DNA of 64,000 nt, taken from positions 6,902,686 through 6,966,685 of the forward strand of contig JABACO010000002.1 of NCBI GenBank assembly GCA_013339895.1. Reading direction: 5' to 3'. Positions 32,680-44,248 of this stretch are shown in pieces (within the stretch, counting starts at the first letter, position 1; each line of letters starts with the position of its first letter). A program made the translations under genes and the position numbers. A model generated the notes under the pieces. The model was not told the origin of the DNA, ran no database searches, and saw only the letters and a list, made by a program, of their open reading frames with translations. This DNA is from Ephydatia muelleri. Its lineage: Eukaryota > Porifera > Demospongiae > Spongillida > Spongillidae.

Positions 32680-33295
32680 TCCCCTCCCATATGCCTCTCC
32701 CCTCCCATATGCCCTCTTTCCTTCCATATGCCTCTCTCCTCCCATGTGTCCTCTCTCCTCCCATGTGTCCTCTCTCTCCCATGTGCCCTCTCTCCTCCCA
32801 TGTGTGTCCTCTCTCCTTCCATACATGTGTCTTCTTCCCTCCCTCCCCTCCCATGTGTCCCCTCCCCTCCCATGTGTCCCCTCCCCTCCCATGTGTCCCC
32901 TCCCCTCCCATGTGTCCCCTCCCCTCCCATGTGTCCCCTCCCCTCCCATGTGTCCCCTCCCCTCCCATGTGTCCCCTCCCCTCCCATGTGTCCTCTCCCC
33001 TCCATGTGTCCCCTCCCCTCCCATGTGTCCCCTCCCCTCCCATGTGTCCCCTCCCCTCCCATGTGTCCCCTCCCCTCCCATTTGTCCCCTCCCCTCCCAT
33101 GTGTCCCCTCCCCTCCCATGTGTCCCCTTCCCCTCCCATGTGTCCCCTCCCCTCCCATGTGTTTCTCTCCTCCCATGTGTCCTCTCTCCTCCCATGTGTC
33201 TTCTTCCCTCCCTCCCCTCCCATGTGCCCTCTCCCCTCCCATGTGTCCTCTATCCTCCCATGTGTCCTCTCTCTTCCCATATACCCTCTGCGCTC
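32680..33295. repeat. 19-bp pyrimidine-rich minisatellite
   Basis: Tandem ATGTGTCCCCTCCCCTCCC units, regular in the centre (about 32,850-33,170) and degenerate at the edges (TCTCTCCTCCC). Because 19 is not a multiple of three, each strand shows several long open frames (Pro/Ser/Cys-rich or Gly/Arg/His-rich). They are artefacts. 31,717-32,680 holds nothing recognisable. Confidence 0.95.
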
Positions 33296-34060
33296 CCTCC
33301 CTGCCTTGGGCACATGAGGTGTGTGCAATTGCCAGTGATAGATTGGGCACATGTGAGAGGCCCAGATTGAGATCCCCAATGTGAATTTCGTGGTCGATGG
33401 GTTCAAACAACTGCTCCTCCTCAAAACGAGGTCACCATCACTCTTAAAACTTGTACTATTAATCCACTCGTATTTACAACATTTGCGTATGACCCCTCCC
33501 CGCATTTCCCCAAAGGCTGCGTACGCCCATGAATTTTAAGCAGTATTATGGCTTGCATTTGTATTTGACTTCTGTGTGTCTGTATTGTACCAATAATTGT
33601 ACACAGGTACAGGTATTCTGTTTCAGAGGGTTTGTCTTGCAACGAGAATGGTTTCCCAAAGTGCCAGCAATGCAATATTCAGGTGTAAGGTGGGCACTAT
33701 TTGGAATGTGGGCATTCCTGCTTGTTGACTGAATTGTACACATGTACACTGCAGGTAGAGGCAAGAGTGTTTCTCCTTGAACCAAGATGACATCCCCAAT
33801 GTCCTGGGAGTAAGGTGGTGCTTTTTGTAATGATCCTGTATTGTATGTTTGCTTAAATGTATACATATGTACAGACATCTGTGTAAAGAATCGACTGGCT
33901 ATGGGCCTGCAAGATATGTGAATGTGGGGCAATGCTATTTGCTTGCTCGCTGCAGAAGATGTCAACATACTCTCTACACCACTGTGTATGTGACTACAGA
34001 TCTACATGTATGTGTGCATGTAATTTCCTTCATAAATTATTAATTCTGCCTATCTTGCAG

Positions 34061-34128
34061 GCCAAAAGTTGGTCATATGGGATCAGCTGCTGCTAAGCTG
34101 ACTCTGAGGATCCGATGCATACAGCCAG
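34061..34128 (+). other. Possible 68-bp coding exon
   Basis: TGCCTATCTTGCAG immediately before and CCAG|GTACCG after give good splice borders. One frame reads VGHMGSAAAKLTLRIRCIQP. No neighbouring exon was identified, so support is weak. 33,300-34,050 otherwise shows only unassignable short open frames. Confidence 0.2.
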
Positions 34129-34499
34129 GTACCGTACTAGCTTCACCAATGTGTTAAATGTATCGAGCGGTGCCATGGCCGGCCGGTGTAGTGTCCTCTA
34201 GCTTTGGCTAGTTAGCTATCGATCAAATAGACTCTTTCCACAAAGCCAAGGTAGGCCTATGCTTTCACTCCACCTCGTATTAATATAATAGTGTATACTT
34301 GTACCAATGTGCTATGCAGCCGATTACTAGGCCCTACTTGTCTGTATCATAGCTCTAGAGCCCGCACCTAGCATGGCGTACGGTGCGTAGTAAACGCTAA
34401 AGAGTTATGTGTGCTTTTTCTTTCCAGTATATGTTCGCTACTTTCTCTTTTTAAAGAGCAAATAGGACCTATTGTTCAGGTGAATGTCTGAAAGAATTT

Positions 34500-34980
34500 C
34501 TCTATTTCATCCTTTCCACCTCTCCGTTTTTTCTGATCACACCATTTCCCCCTCCGGTCTCCGCTCTTCTCTTACCCATTCCTACCCACTTGCGTAATAG
34601 TACTAAATTCCCTCCCTCTCCCCCACTTTTCCTTCTCCTACCTCCCTCACCCCACCCCTCCCTCCCTCTTCCCACTCTCCTCCCACCCTCTCCCCACTCC
34701 TCCCTCTCCCACTCCTCCCTACCTCTCCCCACTTTCCCTACTTCCCTCCTGTATGCCCTTCGCCCCCCTCTCCCCCATTTTCCTCCAACCTCCTCCCTCC
34801 ATCCTTGTTTCCTCTCCTCACTTGTTCCCACCCTTCATCCCTTCTTCCCTCCTGCTTTCCTCCCTCCACCCATCTTCCCTGGTCCCCTCCTTGCCATCTC
34901 CTCTCCCTTCGTCTCCTTCCTCCACCCCCCCTTCTCACTATTTCTAATATTCCTTCCACTTCTCTTTCCATATAGGCCAG
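34500..34980. repeat. Pyrimidine-strand low-complexity tract
   Basis: About 480 bp almost entirely C and T on the plus strand (CCCTCCCTCTTCCCAC-type), without a fixed period. The purine strand gives a Gly/Arg/Glu-rich open frame that is compositional, not coding. Confidence 0.85.
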
Positions 34981-35204
34981 CAGACCTTATTTGCTGTCTG
35001 CTCTAAATGTGATTTTGTGTCACTTTGACCCAACAGCAACTGAAACTTGCTGTGCTGTCTGACGTGGGACCTACAATGAACTGTTTCTTACTTAAAACTT
35101 GTTTGACATGTTTTATGCATATATGCTGTCCTTTGAAATTCATTTTAATTATCTACACCACCAAACAGTAACTTGCTTGGTCAATACATGTGGATTATGA
35201 AACA

Positions 35205-35260
<56 letters not shown>
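35205..35260. repeat. (CA)n microsatellite
   Basis: A pure CA run of about 55 bp. From 35,261 to 36,460 I see no gene or repeat. Confidence 0.95.
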
Positions 35261-36469
35261 CATGATCTCATGATAAGATACTATCCACAAGCTTGAGGTT
35301 TTTCTGCAGCTGCAATATTGGGCACAAATAAGCCATTTTTAATATGACACGCTGGTGCTTTTTATTATTATTAAATATTTATTTTATAGTATTCAATGTA
35401 TTCAGCCATTTAGTTGATGGATTCAACTAAAATGAAGCTAAAGGTTCTGTTTTGGTCTGATTGTACAGTCTTTTGATATACGCGTATGAGTAGAACTGCA
35501 ATTTAGTTCATTTGACCTACTAAACCCCTCGACCATTGTCTATCGTTACAAACTAGGTCCTAGGGTAGGATTATTTAATTATATCTCACTTCTGACAATA
35601 ATTAAAAGCAAAGTGTGATCACAGTAAAGGCAGCAGAGCCATCAGACATCAGTCCAGTTGCACGATCTGGACCTGCAATTGTTTATGTTAGCATCCACAA
35701 GATCTTCTAACAGTGGATCTACTGATCATGAGACACATACCATTTACGTGCCCCACCCCTCTGCACATCAACTTTCCTACGCATTAGCTTATATATGTAT
35801 GGGCTTACACTGCCTTTCGATCGGCCGGAAATATTAAAAGTCAATTATGTCATGTAAAGTGTGAGTTTTCCCACTAACAGATGTCACCCCTGGTACTACA
35901 TGGATCTGCACATTACATGGGTTGATTATTGGTTGATCTAGCTCAAGTTCTCATCAGAACTCCTGAATAAGATTCCTTTAGAACACCCGAGCTCGAGAAC
36001 ACCCACGGCTGTTTGCTTACATTGAAATCTTGGACATTAGGCCTCCTCCCCAAAAATATTGAAATAATTATGTAATGCCCTAGCAACACCTTGACAACCT
36101 AGACCCCAATTTGCACTCGAGCAAGCACGAACAAAACAAGTACAATCGCCATTTTAAAGACACAAACCAATAGTAGCACTACTTTTCTATTTAAAGCCTA
36201 AGTCACGTGATTTAGGCTTTTCGATACTTTTAGCTATTGCGTTCGAAAGCGGGCACATATCAAAGGACGTCTTCACTACGGCGGGTTCTTTCTCCCCCAA
36301 GAGCAAATTTTGAGACCGAAAAAAAAGCGGAAAACTGAAGGCGACAAGTTGTTCTTACTATTTCCATTGTGTCTCTGTTGCCACTAGTTTTTTTGACGCT
36401 GCTAGAATGGAATAAAGTTGTCGATTACTCACGCGGTAGAGTAACATTCATGTGAGGTGCACGTTATAG

Positions 36470-36502
36470 CAGAGATAATATATTCTATATATATTATCTC
36501 TG
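36470..36502. mobile_element. 33-bp micro-element with 7-bp target duplication
   Basis: CAGAGATAATATAT at the left and ATATATTATCTCTG at the right are the same termini as those of the 2,238-bp transposon at 52052-54289. The flanks carry a perfect 7-bp duplication, GTTATAG (36463-36469 and 36503-36509), the same TSD length as the large element. It appears to be an extreme deletion derivative keeping only the outer ~14 bp of each terminal repeat. Confidence 0.75.
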
Positions 36503-36753
36503 GTTATAGCACGTATAGAATAGTTTTAGGGTGGACCGTGTTTTTGTCTTTTGCATGGCTGGGGGATGGCTGCAACGTTGTGTGGTGCAATTGATAATAG
36601 GTGTTCTTTAACTATAGACATCAATCTTTGTGTCTTGTCGGGTATGGCCTTTGTAAAGTATTGAACTTAGCATGTATAGATTCGGCCCCTTGTTCTCCCA
36701 AGAAGTTTCATGTATTATAGTACAAGTTGTTGAGCACAAGTAATTGAACTTAC

Positions 36754-37611
36754 TGTTCCTTTTGTAGGCATTGAAAATATCTTGTCAGGACTTCGTGTAG
36801 GTGAAACACTACACTCATGTGTATTGTACTCACAAGCCCGCATGTCCCTTGTGCAAGTAATGCAATGGACCATTACATTACTTAGCAATGCCTGGACTAA
36901 GGGCGGGGCTGGCTTTAATTCTGATGGGATTACAGGTGTTTCAGAATAACAGTAGGGACATTTAACATCATTGCAGTTAAATGCCCTGAACAGCTGCACA
37001 GTGCACATGGTGCACACTAGTGCTCTACATGGGAGCTCTAGTGGTTGGCACAAGACATCCAGGCAGACTGAACAAAGAAGCTGTTCCATTACTGTATTCA
37101 ATTGGCTTGCTAGTGGGGCATCCGGAAAGCAGTTTGGTGGTGCAATTCCCTTAATGTAGCCAATAATTGAATTGGCCTTGGAACGACCTCCGGGATGTCT
37201 AGTTTTTCTCAGTGGTCCTGTTTTGGGATGGCACATCTGGATGGTGGATGTGCATGTATATGTGTATATGAGATTTAAGCTAGCTGCATGGTCATATACA
37301 TGTGTACATGTATTAATACCTTGCAACATTCTTCATTATGGGCTTGCCATACATAGACTGTCGTTGACGATTTGTATGGAGAAAGATGGTGTTCAGCATG
37401 TAGAGACTTGTCGATGACTAGCTTGCACCGGTAACAAAAGAACAGAGGGTGAATGTCTGGGACATTATGGGTAATGTCAAACCCAAAGACACTGCAGATG
37501 CTTTGCAAACACTTTGCACTCATATGATGGTCTATTTTTCTCTCCTCTGTCTTTTAGAAATCTCCCACATACTCTACAGTGCTGCTGAACTTTCTCTCTG
37601 TGGTCATCCAT
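36754..37611 (-). CDS. RAG1 N-terminus-like zinc-binding/RING protein (partial, one frameshift)
   Basis: Minus strand. Exon 1 (37611-37320) starts MDDHREKVQQHCRVCGRFLK and continues with FGFDITHNVPDIHPLFFCYR and VYVWQAHNEECCK. Exon 2 (37236-36754, 161 codons, phase 0) starts MCHPKTGPLRKTRHPGGR. It then has a RING-HC (LLCSVCLDVL, LPCRALVCTMCT, VKCPYC) and a following zinc-finger segment (MVHCITCTRDMRACEYNTHEC). This matches the order in vertebrate RAG1 upstream of the catalytic core: CxxC, the 'D-x-I-H-P-x-x-F-C' block, W-x-x-H, C-x-x-C, GGR, RING, C2H2. Splice borders are AAG|GTATTA, CCATCCAG|ATG and ACA|GTAAGT. One extra base near 37500 breaks frame between the CRVCG part and the DIHP part (mutation, sequencing error or missed micro-intron). 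The catalytic core was not found below 36,754. Confidence 0.75.
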
Positions 37612-38052
37612 CAAGCCTATATGCAACCGAAGCACAGATTATTCATAAGACTCACTGCCGTAGTGTAGCGCGAAAAAAACTAGTGGCAATTGCAGACTGA
37701 TGTTTTCAGATAGTGATTTCATTTCTCTCCATGTTGCTATATACTAACCTCTTTGAAAATTTGCAGGGCGTCCGTAGAACCCCCTTCTACGTCACGCGTG
37801 ATGATTAGTGCAAAAAGAGGATGCGCGCTTTTAGGAATTGCTATGTATGGATTGCGCAAATGGCATAATAAGGACTAGACAGATAGTGGAAGGGTTCTCT
37901 GCACTCATTCGACTTCAAATGGGCAGGATAACGTTGTTTGTTTGATTCGCGCGATGCATGTTTATAATGAGGATCGGCTTTAGTTTATACATCCATTTAC
38001 GGTATCGTTCTAATTACATCCCTAGTGTCCAGCCGCAAACAGCCGTGCACAC

Positions 38053-38700
38053 CACAAAATCCCCCTGGCGATTAGATGGGATGGCATCGTCTACATCTGG
38101 ACGTTCTTATGGATGGTATTGATTCCATAAGAAGTCTTTACTCAACTGCTGTGCAAGTTGTCATCAGACTGTGTACTACTGTACCGCGAATTAATTGTTA
38201 TTACTCCTATAAATAGTTACCAGTAATACTCGAGTATCGCTTCGCATCAATCACTGGGCGAGACCATATCGTATGCAGATCCGCATATTCCGCGCACATT
38301 CTTCGATAAGCATCTTCAAGTCGTAGGATCTGGGCGAACCTAACTATATATATTAATATTTATATCGGAGCGATTTGTATGGCCATCGGTTCATAATCCA
38401 AACCAACCAAGTTATTAAGTGAATAATTAATTGCAACAAAATCCAGGGTGCACCCTAGATTTTGTTGCAATTAATTATTCACTTAATAACTTGGTTGCAT
38501 CGATTGATGCGAAGCGATACTCGAGTATTACTGGTAACTATTTATAGGAGTAATAACAATTAATTCGCGGTACAGTAGTACACAGTCTGATGACAACTTG
38601 CACAGCAGTTGAGTAAAGACTTCTTATGGAATCAATACCATCCATAAGAACGTCCAGATGTAGACATGCCATCCCATCTAATCGCCAGGGGGATTTTGTG
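38053..38700. mobile_element. Foldback element with ~200-bp arms
   Basis: 38053-38252 and 38502-38700 are reverse complements with few mismatches (ends CACAAAATCCCCCTGGCG; inner ends near CTCGAGTATCGCTTCGCATC). The ~250-bp loop holds a second palindrome (38404-38497). A 65-codon minus-strand frame in the right arm is broken in the left arm, so coding is unlikely. No TSD was established. Confidence 0.75.
38404..38497. mobile_element. 94-bp near-perfect loopless palindrome nested in the foldback loop
   Basis: CAACCAAGTTATTAAGTG... reads the same on both strands to ...CACTTAATAACTTGGTTG, centred on GTGCAC. It is probably a MITE inserted in the loop of the surrounding foldback element. Confidence 0.75.
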
Positions 38701-39189
38701 CTCAATGCGGTAGACTCCACCTGCGAGAGAGCCACCTACAACTCCACATCCATTGCTAGGAATCATGGATATTTTAGAAAGGACTCAACGTCGTTGTGTA
38801 TTGTGCAAACACCTAATGCATTTGTTGGGCTATGGTCTGCTAAAGTGTCCTCATTCTGCCTTTTTGGAATCTTCGTTGTGTGTGTCTGCCAGGGTTGCCG
38901 AAGGCCAGCCGGCCTGACAGGCCAGGGGTCTAGCCTATCAGGCCGGACCACGCCCCCTAAGCATCATGCAATATGTTAGACGGGCTTCTGATTGAAAACT
39001 CAATCAATTACTTTTTATTGACGTCAAATGGTGCATACTAATCCTTCATTCCTAATTACATTTTTATGTTTTGTCAACTGCAATCATATTCAGTATACAC
39101 AAGTATTATAATATCTTATTGCGGAGGATTTGGTGCAACCAATAAATACGAATTCGAAGTACTGAAATGACTTTACACCTTCACCAAAT

Positions 39190-39410
39190 GCACGATTTGG
39201 CATCTTTGCTGCATCTGTTGTGAGCGAAACAGAACTGGATTGTCCTTCAACTTGAACATCATGCATATCCTCATACAACTCATCTATCATTTTGATGACC
39301 TTTGTCCTGCCAGGCATCTTAAAGGAACCTCTAGAAATGCATGCAATAAATTCACTGAAAGTTAGACTCCCAGCATGAACTGGGGGATGTAAAATTTTCG
39401 CACCATGCAT
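39190..39410 (-). pseudogene. hAT/ZBED-type transposase fragment
   Basis: Inside a 106-codon minus-strand frame, FSEFIACISRGSFKMPGRTK, IDELYEDMHD and SVSLTTDA correspond to the stretch of ZBED/hAT transposases that leads into the first catalytic aspartate (LTTDxW). The sequence diverges right after TTDA, and neither upstream BED finger nor downstream core is present. It is a small relic or one exon. 37,700-38,050 and 39,411-40,090 contain nothing else I can name. Confidence 0.5.
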
Positions 39411-40093
39411 GTGCTAAGAGTTTCATGGCTTTATCCTGCTCATTTTTGTGAGAGGCGGGATTTGGGATGTAAAATACTGCTCTATTCGATTGAACAGCTT
39501 AAGAGGCCACTGATTCATTCTCAATTTCTGTACCAATCTCTGTGTGATTCCTCTGTATTGTTGCAAGCAGACGTACTCTTCCCTTAGTACACTAATCTAG
39601 CACTCTGTACAAGTGCTCATCAAAGCTTATCCAGCCTTTTCACAGTATAATGAAATCATTACTAGCTTGCAATGGATATGTCTGTGTAAACTTACTGACC
39701 TACCACAATCTGCACAATGATGAGGGATTTCATCACAGGTCTCACTGGCCTACTTTTTCCATCAACACAATGTTGTGTGTTCCTGAACACAGATTGCTGT
39801 TCCTCACCATAAGTACAAAGTACGTACTGTGCCTTGCTATATATATAATCTTCTAGGAGTAGTCATTTAATTTACTGCATACAAGTTAGTACAGTGCAAC
39901 ACGACACTGTGCTGCCTCTTCTAGATGAAAAAGGATGTACCACGCAAGTAAGTTTTGAAGGGCGATGTTTCTGCCAGGGGATGAATTACCCTGCTGATTG
40001 TGGTAGGTCAGGGCCTGTGGTAAGTTTACACAGACATAATAGATAGCAATATTCATCATTCCAGGGAGCATGCACTCAAAAACAGAAGTATTT

Positions 40094-40097
<4 letters not shown>

Positions 40098-40149
<52 letters not shown>

Positions 40150-40370
40150 CGTGTGTCTTTGTGTGTCCGTATGTGTCTGCGTCTGTGTGTCTGTCGTGTG
40201 TGTATCTGTGTGCCTGTGTGTTGTGCATGTACTGTGTGCATGTTGTGTGTATATCTGTGTGTGCGTGTGTGTATTTTGTGAGTGTCTATATATTTCGTGT
40301 GTGCTTGTGTGTCCATGTGTGTCTGTGCATCTGTGTGTGTGTCTGTGTATGTCTGTCATTTGTGTCTGTC
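40098..40370. repeat. (TG)n-rich microsatellite
   Basis: A pure TG run to about 40,150, then interrupted TGTGTCTGTG/TGTGCATG repeats. All open frames here are compositional. It splits an interspersed repeat copy from its neighbours. Confidence 0.95.
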
Positions 40371-40575
40371 GTACGAGGTCCGATACCCCATGGGGTTCAA
40401 AACCGCCACATCTTCAGCTAACAGTGTTCAAACCGCTTCAGATTCAGTACATACGTACAGGGGTCCTGTTGCTATTGACATGTTCAGTTCGTTTGTTTGT
40501 AATCTATGCATCACAGAGATACAGTTGTGCAAAGTTAATGCATATTCCACGCCCACTCAGCTACGATTTCGATTT
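40369..40575. repeat. Interspersed repeat (GTCCGATACCC family), copy 3
   Basis: Starts CGAGGTCCGATACCCCATG, contains CCGCCACATCTTCAGCTAAC and GATACAGTTGTGCAAAGTTA, and aligns in reverse orientation to copies 1 and 2. A piece matching their distal half (GTTGAAAATAGAAAGTCGATAGC) lies at 41395-41500, so the copy has been split by CA-repeat DNA. Confidence 0.6.
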
Positions 40576-40859
40576 CACACAACTTTCAGCTCAGATATAG
40601 TACACGAACTCATGCTGGCTTACACTTGTGCACACACTTGCATTGTTGCGTACTTGGCCCTGTACACTATCGTATGGGGTATTTTCTTATACACAATACA
40701 CACACTCATGTACAGCGTACTTGCACACACCAGTTATACATGTGGCAAATAATACACCTGATGATGGTACAAACACTCTCACTCACAAACATTATCACAT
40801 TGACATGCATTCTATTCATTTCAACTGATTGCATTTCAATTTGTGTACCAAGCTTGCAT

Positions 40860-41330
40860 AACACACACATGCACACACATGCAGGCACACACAGGCACAC
40901 ACAGGCACAACATACACACACGACACACAAATGCACACACAGACACACTAACACACACACACAAACGCACACACAGACACACACAGGCACACACAGGCAC
41001 AACATACACACACGACACACAAATGCACACACAGACACACTAACACACACACACAAACGCACACACAGACACACACATGACACACACACAGACGCATACA
41101 AATACACACACATGGACACACAGACTCACACACATGGACACACAAAACACAGACACACACATTTGACAAACACAGAAACATGCACACACACACACATATA
41201 TAGAAATACACGCTAGCACACACAGACACACACAGACACGCACAGACACACATATGCACACACATGCAGACACACACATGAGACAGTCACACAGACAGAC
41301 ACACAGACACATGCACAGACACACACAGGA
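40860..41330. repeat. (CA)n-rich microsatellite with an ~80-bp higher-order repeat
   Basis: CA repeats with interruptions such as GGCACAACATACACACACGA recur as a longer unit near 40,910 and 40,995. Not coding. The span 41,500-42,363 has no recognisable feature. Confidence 0.9.
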
Positions 41331-42371
41331 ACATACATAGCATCAGCAAGGAACAGGTGCAAGCCCCCAAAATATGTTTCTCCGTAGTGAAACGGTGTAG
41401 ACTAGTATGAAGTGTTGAAAATAGAAAGTCGATAGCATTAACCGTTGGGACGTTATAGTGATTCAAACGCGATCGATGCATTTTTATAACATTTTATAAT
41501 ACACGTACATGAGCTGAAACTGTCCCAATTTAAGAAGTATATTTTCATCACAAATTATTATTATGCATATGTAGACTGTCTTCTCGTAAACAGCATGTAA
41601 AATGCATGATCGAAGTGCATTATAATTGATATTCTTGGTCGCAACACCCAGTACGTTATACGACACGCAATTTACGTTGACATTTCATTTTACGAATGGG
41701 GGTAGGCGAGCATGCAGAATCAGTGCAATTGATCTGGCTGTTGCAGAAGCCAAGGTTCCCTCAGTTTCTGTTTAATTCACTTTCTTTGTACCCATTTTTG
41801 TGTAATATATTACTTTTGAAAATAAAATAAAATTAGTTTTAGTACAATCATTGAAAGGCTAACAGCTGCATTTAAGCAGTTTATCTGTCTTTGAACTAAA
41901 CATAACCCCGCTAGCGCTGCACACTCTCATGTATTTGTTAATAATGAAATTTTTACGACATGAGATGGATGGTAGTACAGCTGGTATAACTGCATGCAAG
42001 AAAATATATAATCATGTTGCAAAAATCATACATTATACATGTAATTATAAACATAACTACTGTAGATTCTCACGTACATGTACAAATCAGTGACCAATTG
42101 TATCTACTGCCAACATCGATTTTTGCTCCATATCCATTGGCTCATGATCGACACGGGCACTCCCACGTACACTAAGTATTTCGATTCGAATGTGATACCA
42201 TTACAATGACTAACGAACGTGTACAGCTCGTAGCAACCTCTCTGTTCTTTTTTCTGTTATGCACGCTATTCTTGATGGTCTATTGATTAAATATTCTTGT
42301 GTGCTCAGTAGCCATTATTGATACAACTACATGTAGTTTTCCAGGACGTACCCGAACTAATGTACTAAAAG

Positions 42372-43617
42372 CAGTGATGCCGCGGTTCGCCCGCCAACCG
42401 TCATAACCGTCAAACTAGGCGATACGGTTGGCTTGACCGCGTCCGTGACCGTCAGGAAAAGTGAATAATTGAATTAGTTTGCGAACCACTTAACCGTCAG
42501 CCTATAGAGGCCAAAAACCGTGGGACCGTCAAAAATTTTGACGGTCAACTGCCGGTCAGACATAAAGAAATTTTTGTTGGATAACCTAGGACTGGGAACC
42601 TGTGAGAATTGACACAATCATGCACCGAAGTGACAATTCGATAACAAGACATACTCTGACACCGCTTTCCTGCCGGGTAGTTAAGAATGATATATTTTTA
42701 TTTACACTATCTATAGAATACATGAGTAATATCACTGTTTATTCGAATAAAATTAATGGATTTTGTGGATTCGATTTTGTTGCTTGGATTTCATTTGCTG
42801 CGTGGATTTTAGTTCTGTGAGTGACGCGGGACTGACGCCTTTTAATTCATGCATTGCCTTTGGCTTTCTAGTGCACTATCGTTTCCTCCCGAGTTCTGAC
42901 TTCTGAGCCAATGCCGGCTGGGTTTGGCTTAAGTCCTGCCGCGGAAAGGTGTCTGATCGACCTGAAGAACACTTGTAATTGATTGTGCAGATTCTGCAGA
43001 AGTTTCATCTAGGGAGATGCTGTTCCCAATCACAATATATTTGCACTGGATCATTGGCTTTGACGTAAGTCAACATTTTGGCATTACAAGTGCGAATTTC
43101 AACTACATCATGCATTCTGCTGCAGCCATGTACTGCTACCAAAGAGATCCTTGGGGTGGCACACAGGAGCGCGAGGGAGCATGGAAGACGAGTTGAAGCG
43201 CTATATGCTTAACTGGCGCGTTAATGACGCCATGCAATGGTGGAGCGACCATGAAGCTATTATAAACTTCCTTCGCATTGCTAAAATACTGATTGACCCA
43301 TTCCGGTGTCCAGTGCTCACTCTGAAAGGGTATGCTAAAGCTGACCGCATAAGATGGCGGATGGATGCTGGCTGAGTGGAAAGAGTAACGTTAAATATAC
43401 ACTAGAATCAGATGGTTATCAAATTTAATTCGTGCTGTTAGTTTGGACCGGATATCGACCGGGACCGGCTTGAATCCAGGCGGCCAACCGTCAAACCGCC
43501 ACCGTGACCGTATTGGTAAAACACGGTCACTGTTCGTCCGCCAACGTGACCGTGTGGATCCGGTACGGTTAGCCGTGAACGCGACCGGATCGATAATAGC
43601 TGACCGCGGCATCACTG
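42372..43617 (+). mobile_element. hAT transposon, 1,246 bp, intact ends and TSD
   Basis: Terminal inverted repeats CAGTGATGCCGCGGT at 42372 and its complement ending at 43617, flanked by a perfect 8-bp duplication ACTAAAAG (42364-42371 and 43618-43625). Subterminal regions are packed with ACCGTCA/TGACGGT and GACCG motifs, typical transposase-binding clusters. Inside, 43181-43372 encodes the end of a hAT transposase (EDELKRYML, DAMQWWSDHE, LRIAKIL). After a frameshift it gives the hallmark IPVSSAHSERV of the hAT dimerisation domain. The catalytic region is deleted, so it is non-autonomous. Clean TSDs suggest fairly recent insertion. Confidence 0.9.
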
Positions 43618-43642
43618 ACTAAAAGTCACATTAACGTGAGTA

Positions 43643-44098
43643 ATGCACATGTATACGCAATGCAATAAGAACTCATCAGCAGGGAATAATTTAACCGATA
43701 TCGCATCGCATTTTGCGAAGCAGTTTTTATTAGATGCGAAACAACTTCAAAACATTGTCGCAGAGAACTGCGATGCAATATATCGCCACGTGCTCAGTGT
43801 TGCTGCGCGAAGAGAGTGTATTTACGGTACAAAAGAATGCCAATCAGAAAGGCGTCTGTATAAAACGCTACTCGCTCAACGTTACACTCACATGGCATCG
43901 AGCGCGATATTTAATGTCAGCAAATCCACGATTAACGATTTCGTACGCCTTCGTGAAAGGGTAGTCTCGTGCCCAGACCCAATACATCGCAGCTGCGGGT
44001 GGATTACATCACCGCTACGCTTGCGTAGCGGCGATGAAAGGGGCCGAATTCTATTAATAGCAATAAATTATAGTTCAATCAAAATGTTTTTTTCCTAA
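43643..44098 (+). other. Open frame of unknown meaning, 151 codons
   Basis: ATG 43643 to stop 44098 with ordinary composition for the first ~110 residues (LTDIASHFAKQFLLDAKQLQ, ...CDAIYRHVLSVAARREC). The last ~40 codons come from repeat DNA beginning GTAGTCTCGTGCCCAGACCC (about 43,962), the same terminus as the MITE at 44249. It is either a chance frame or an exon into which a repeat end was spliced. I do not recognise it. Confidence 0.25.
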
Positions 44099-44248
44099 TT
44101 AAAAAAAAAAAAGAGGTACATGTACAACATTTTTTGAAGCGATTAGCAGCACCAAATGGGGAAATCCCTACTCTCAAATATGTGCGGTAGGGCACGTCTA
44201 ACCTTGGCCATCATAACGGCATCCAGTTTGTGTTTGAGGGCTCACGGG

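Noticed and set aside
32491..33505. Pro/Ser/Cys-rich and Gly/Arg/His-rich frames over 200 codons
   Set aside because: Produced by the 19-bp pyrimidine minisatellite; period 19 gives all three frames in turn.
34502..35006. Arg/Gly/Glu-rich and Pro/Ser-rich frames
   Set aside because: Compositional, from the C/T-only tract; no domain or splice support.
37172..37700. Plus-strand frames over the RAG1-like exons
   Set aside because: Opposite to the strand with conserved Cys/His motifs and correct splice sites.
38626..38979. 117-codon plus-strand frame starting in the foldback arm
   Set aside because: Begins inside the repeat arm, no recognisable domain, no splice support; insufficient evidence for a gene.
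40056..41324. Cys/Val-rich and His/Thr-rich frames
   Set aside because: Translations of TG/CA microsatellites.
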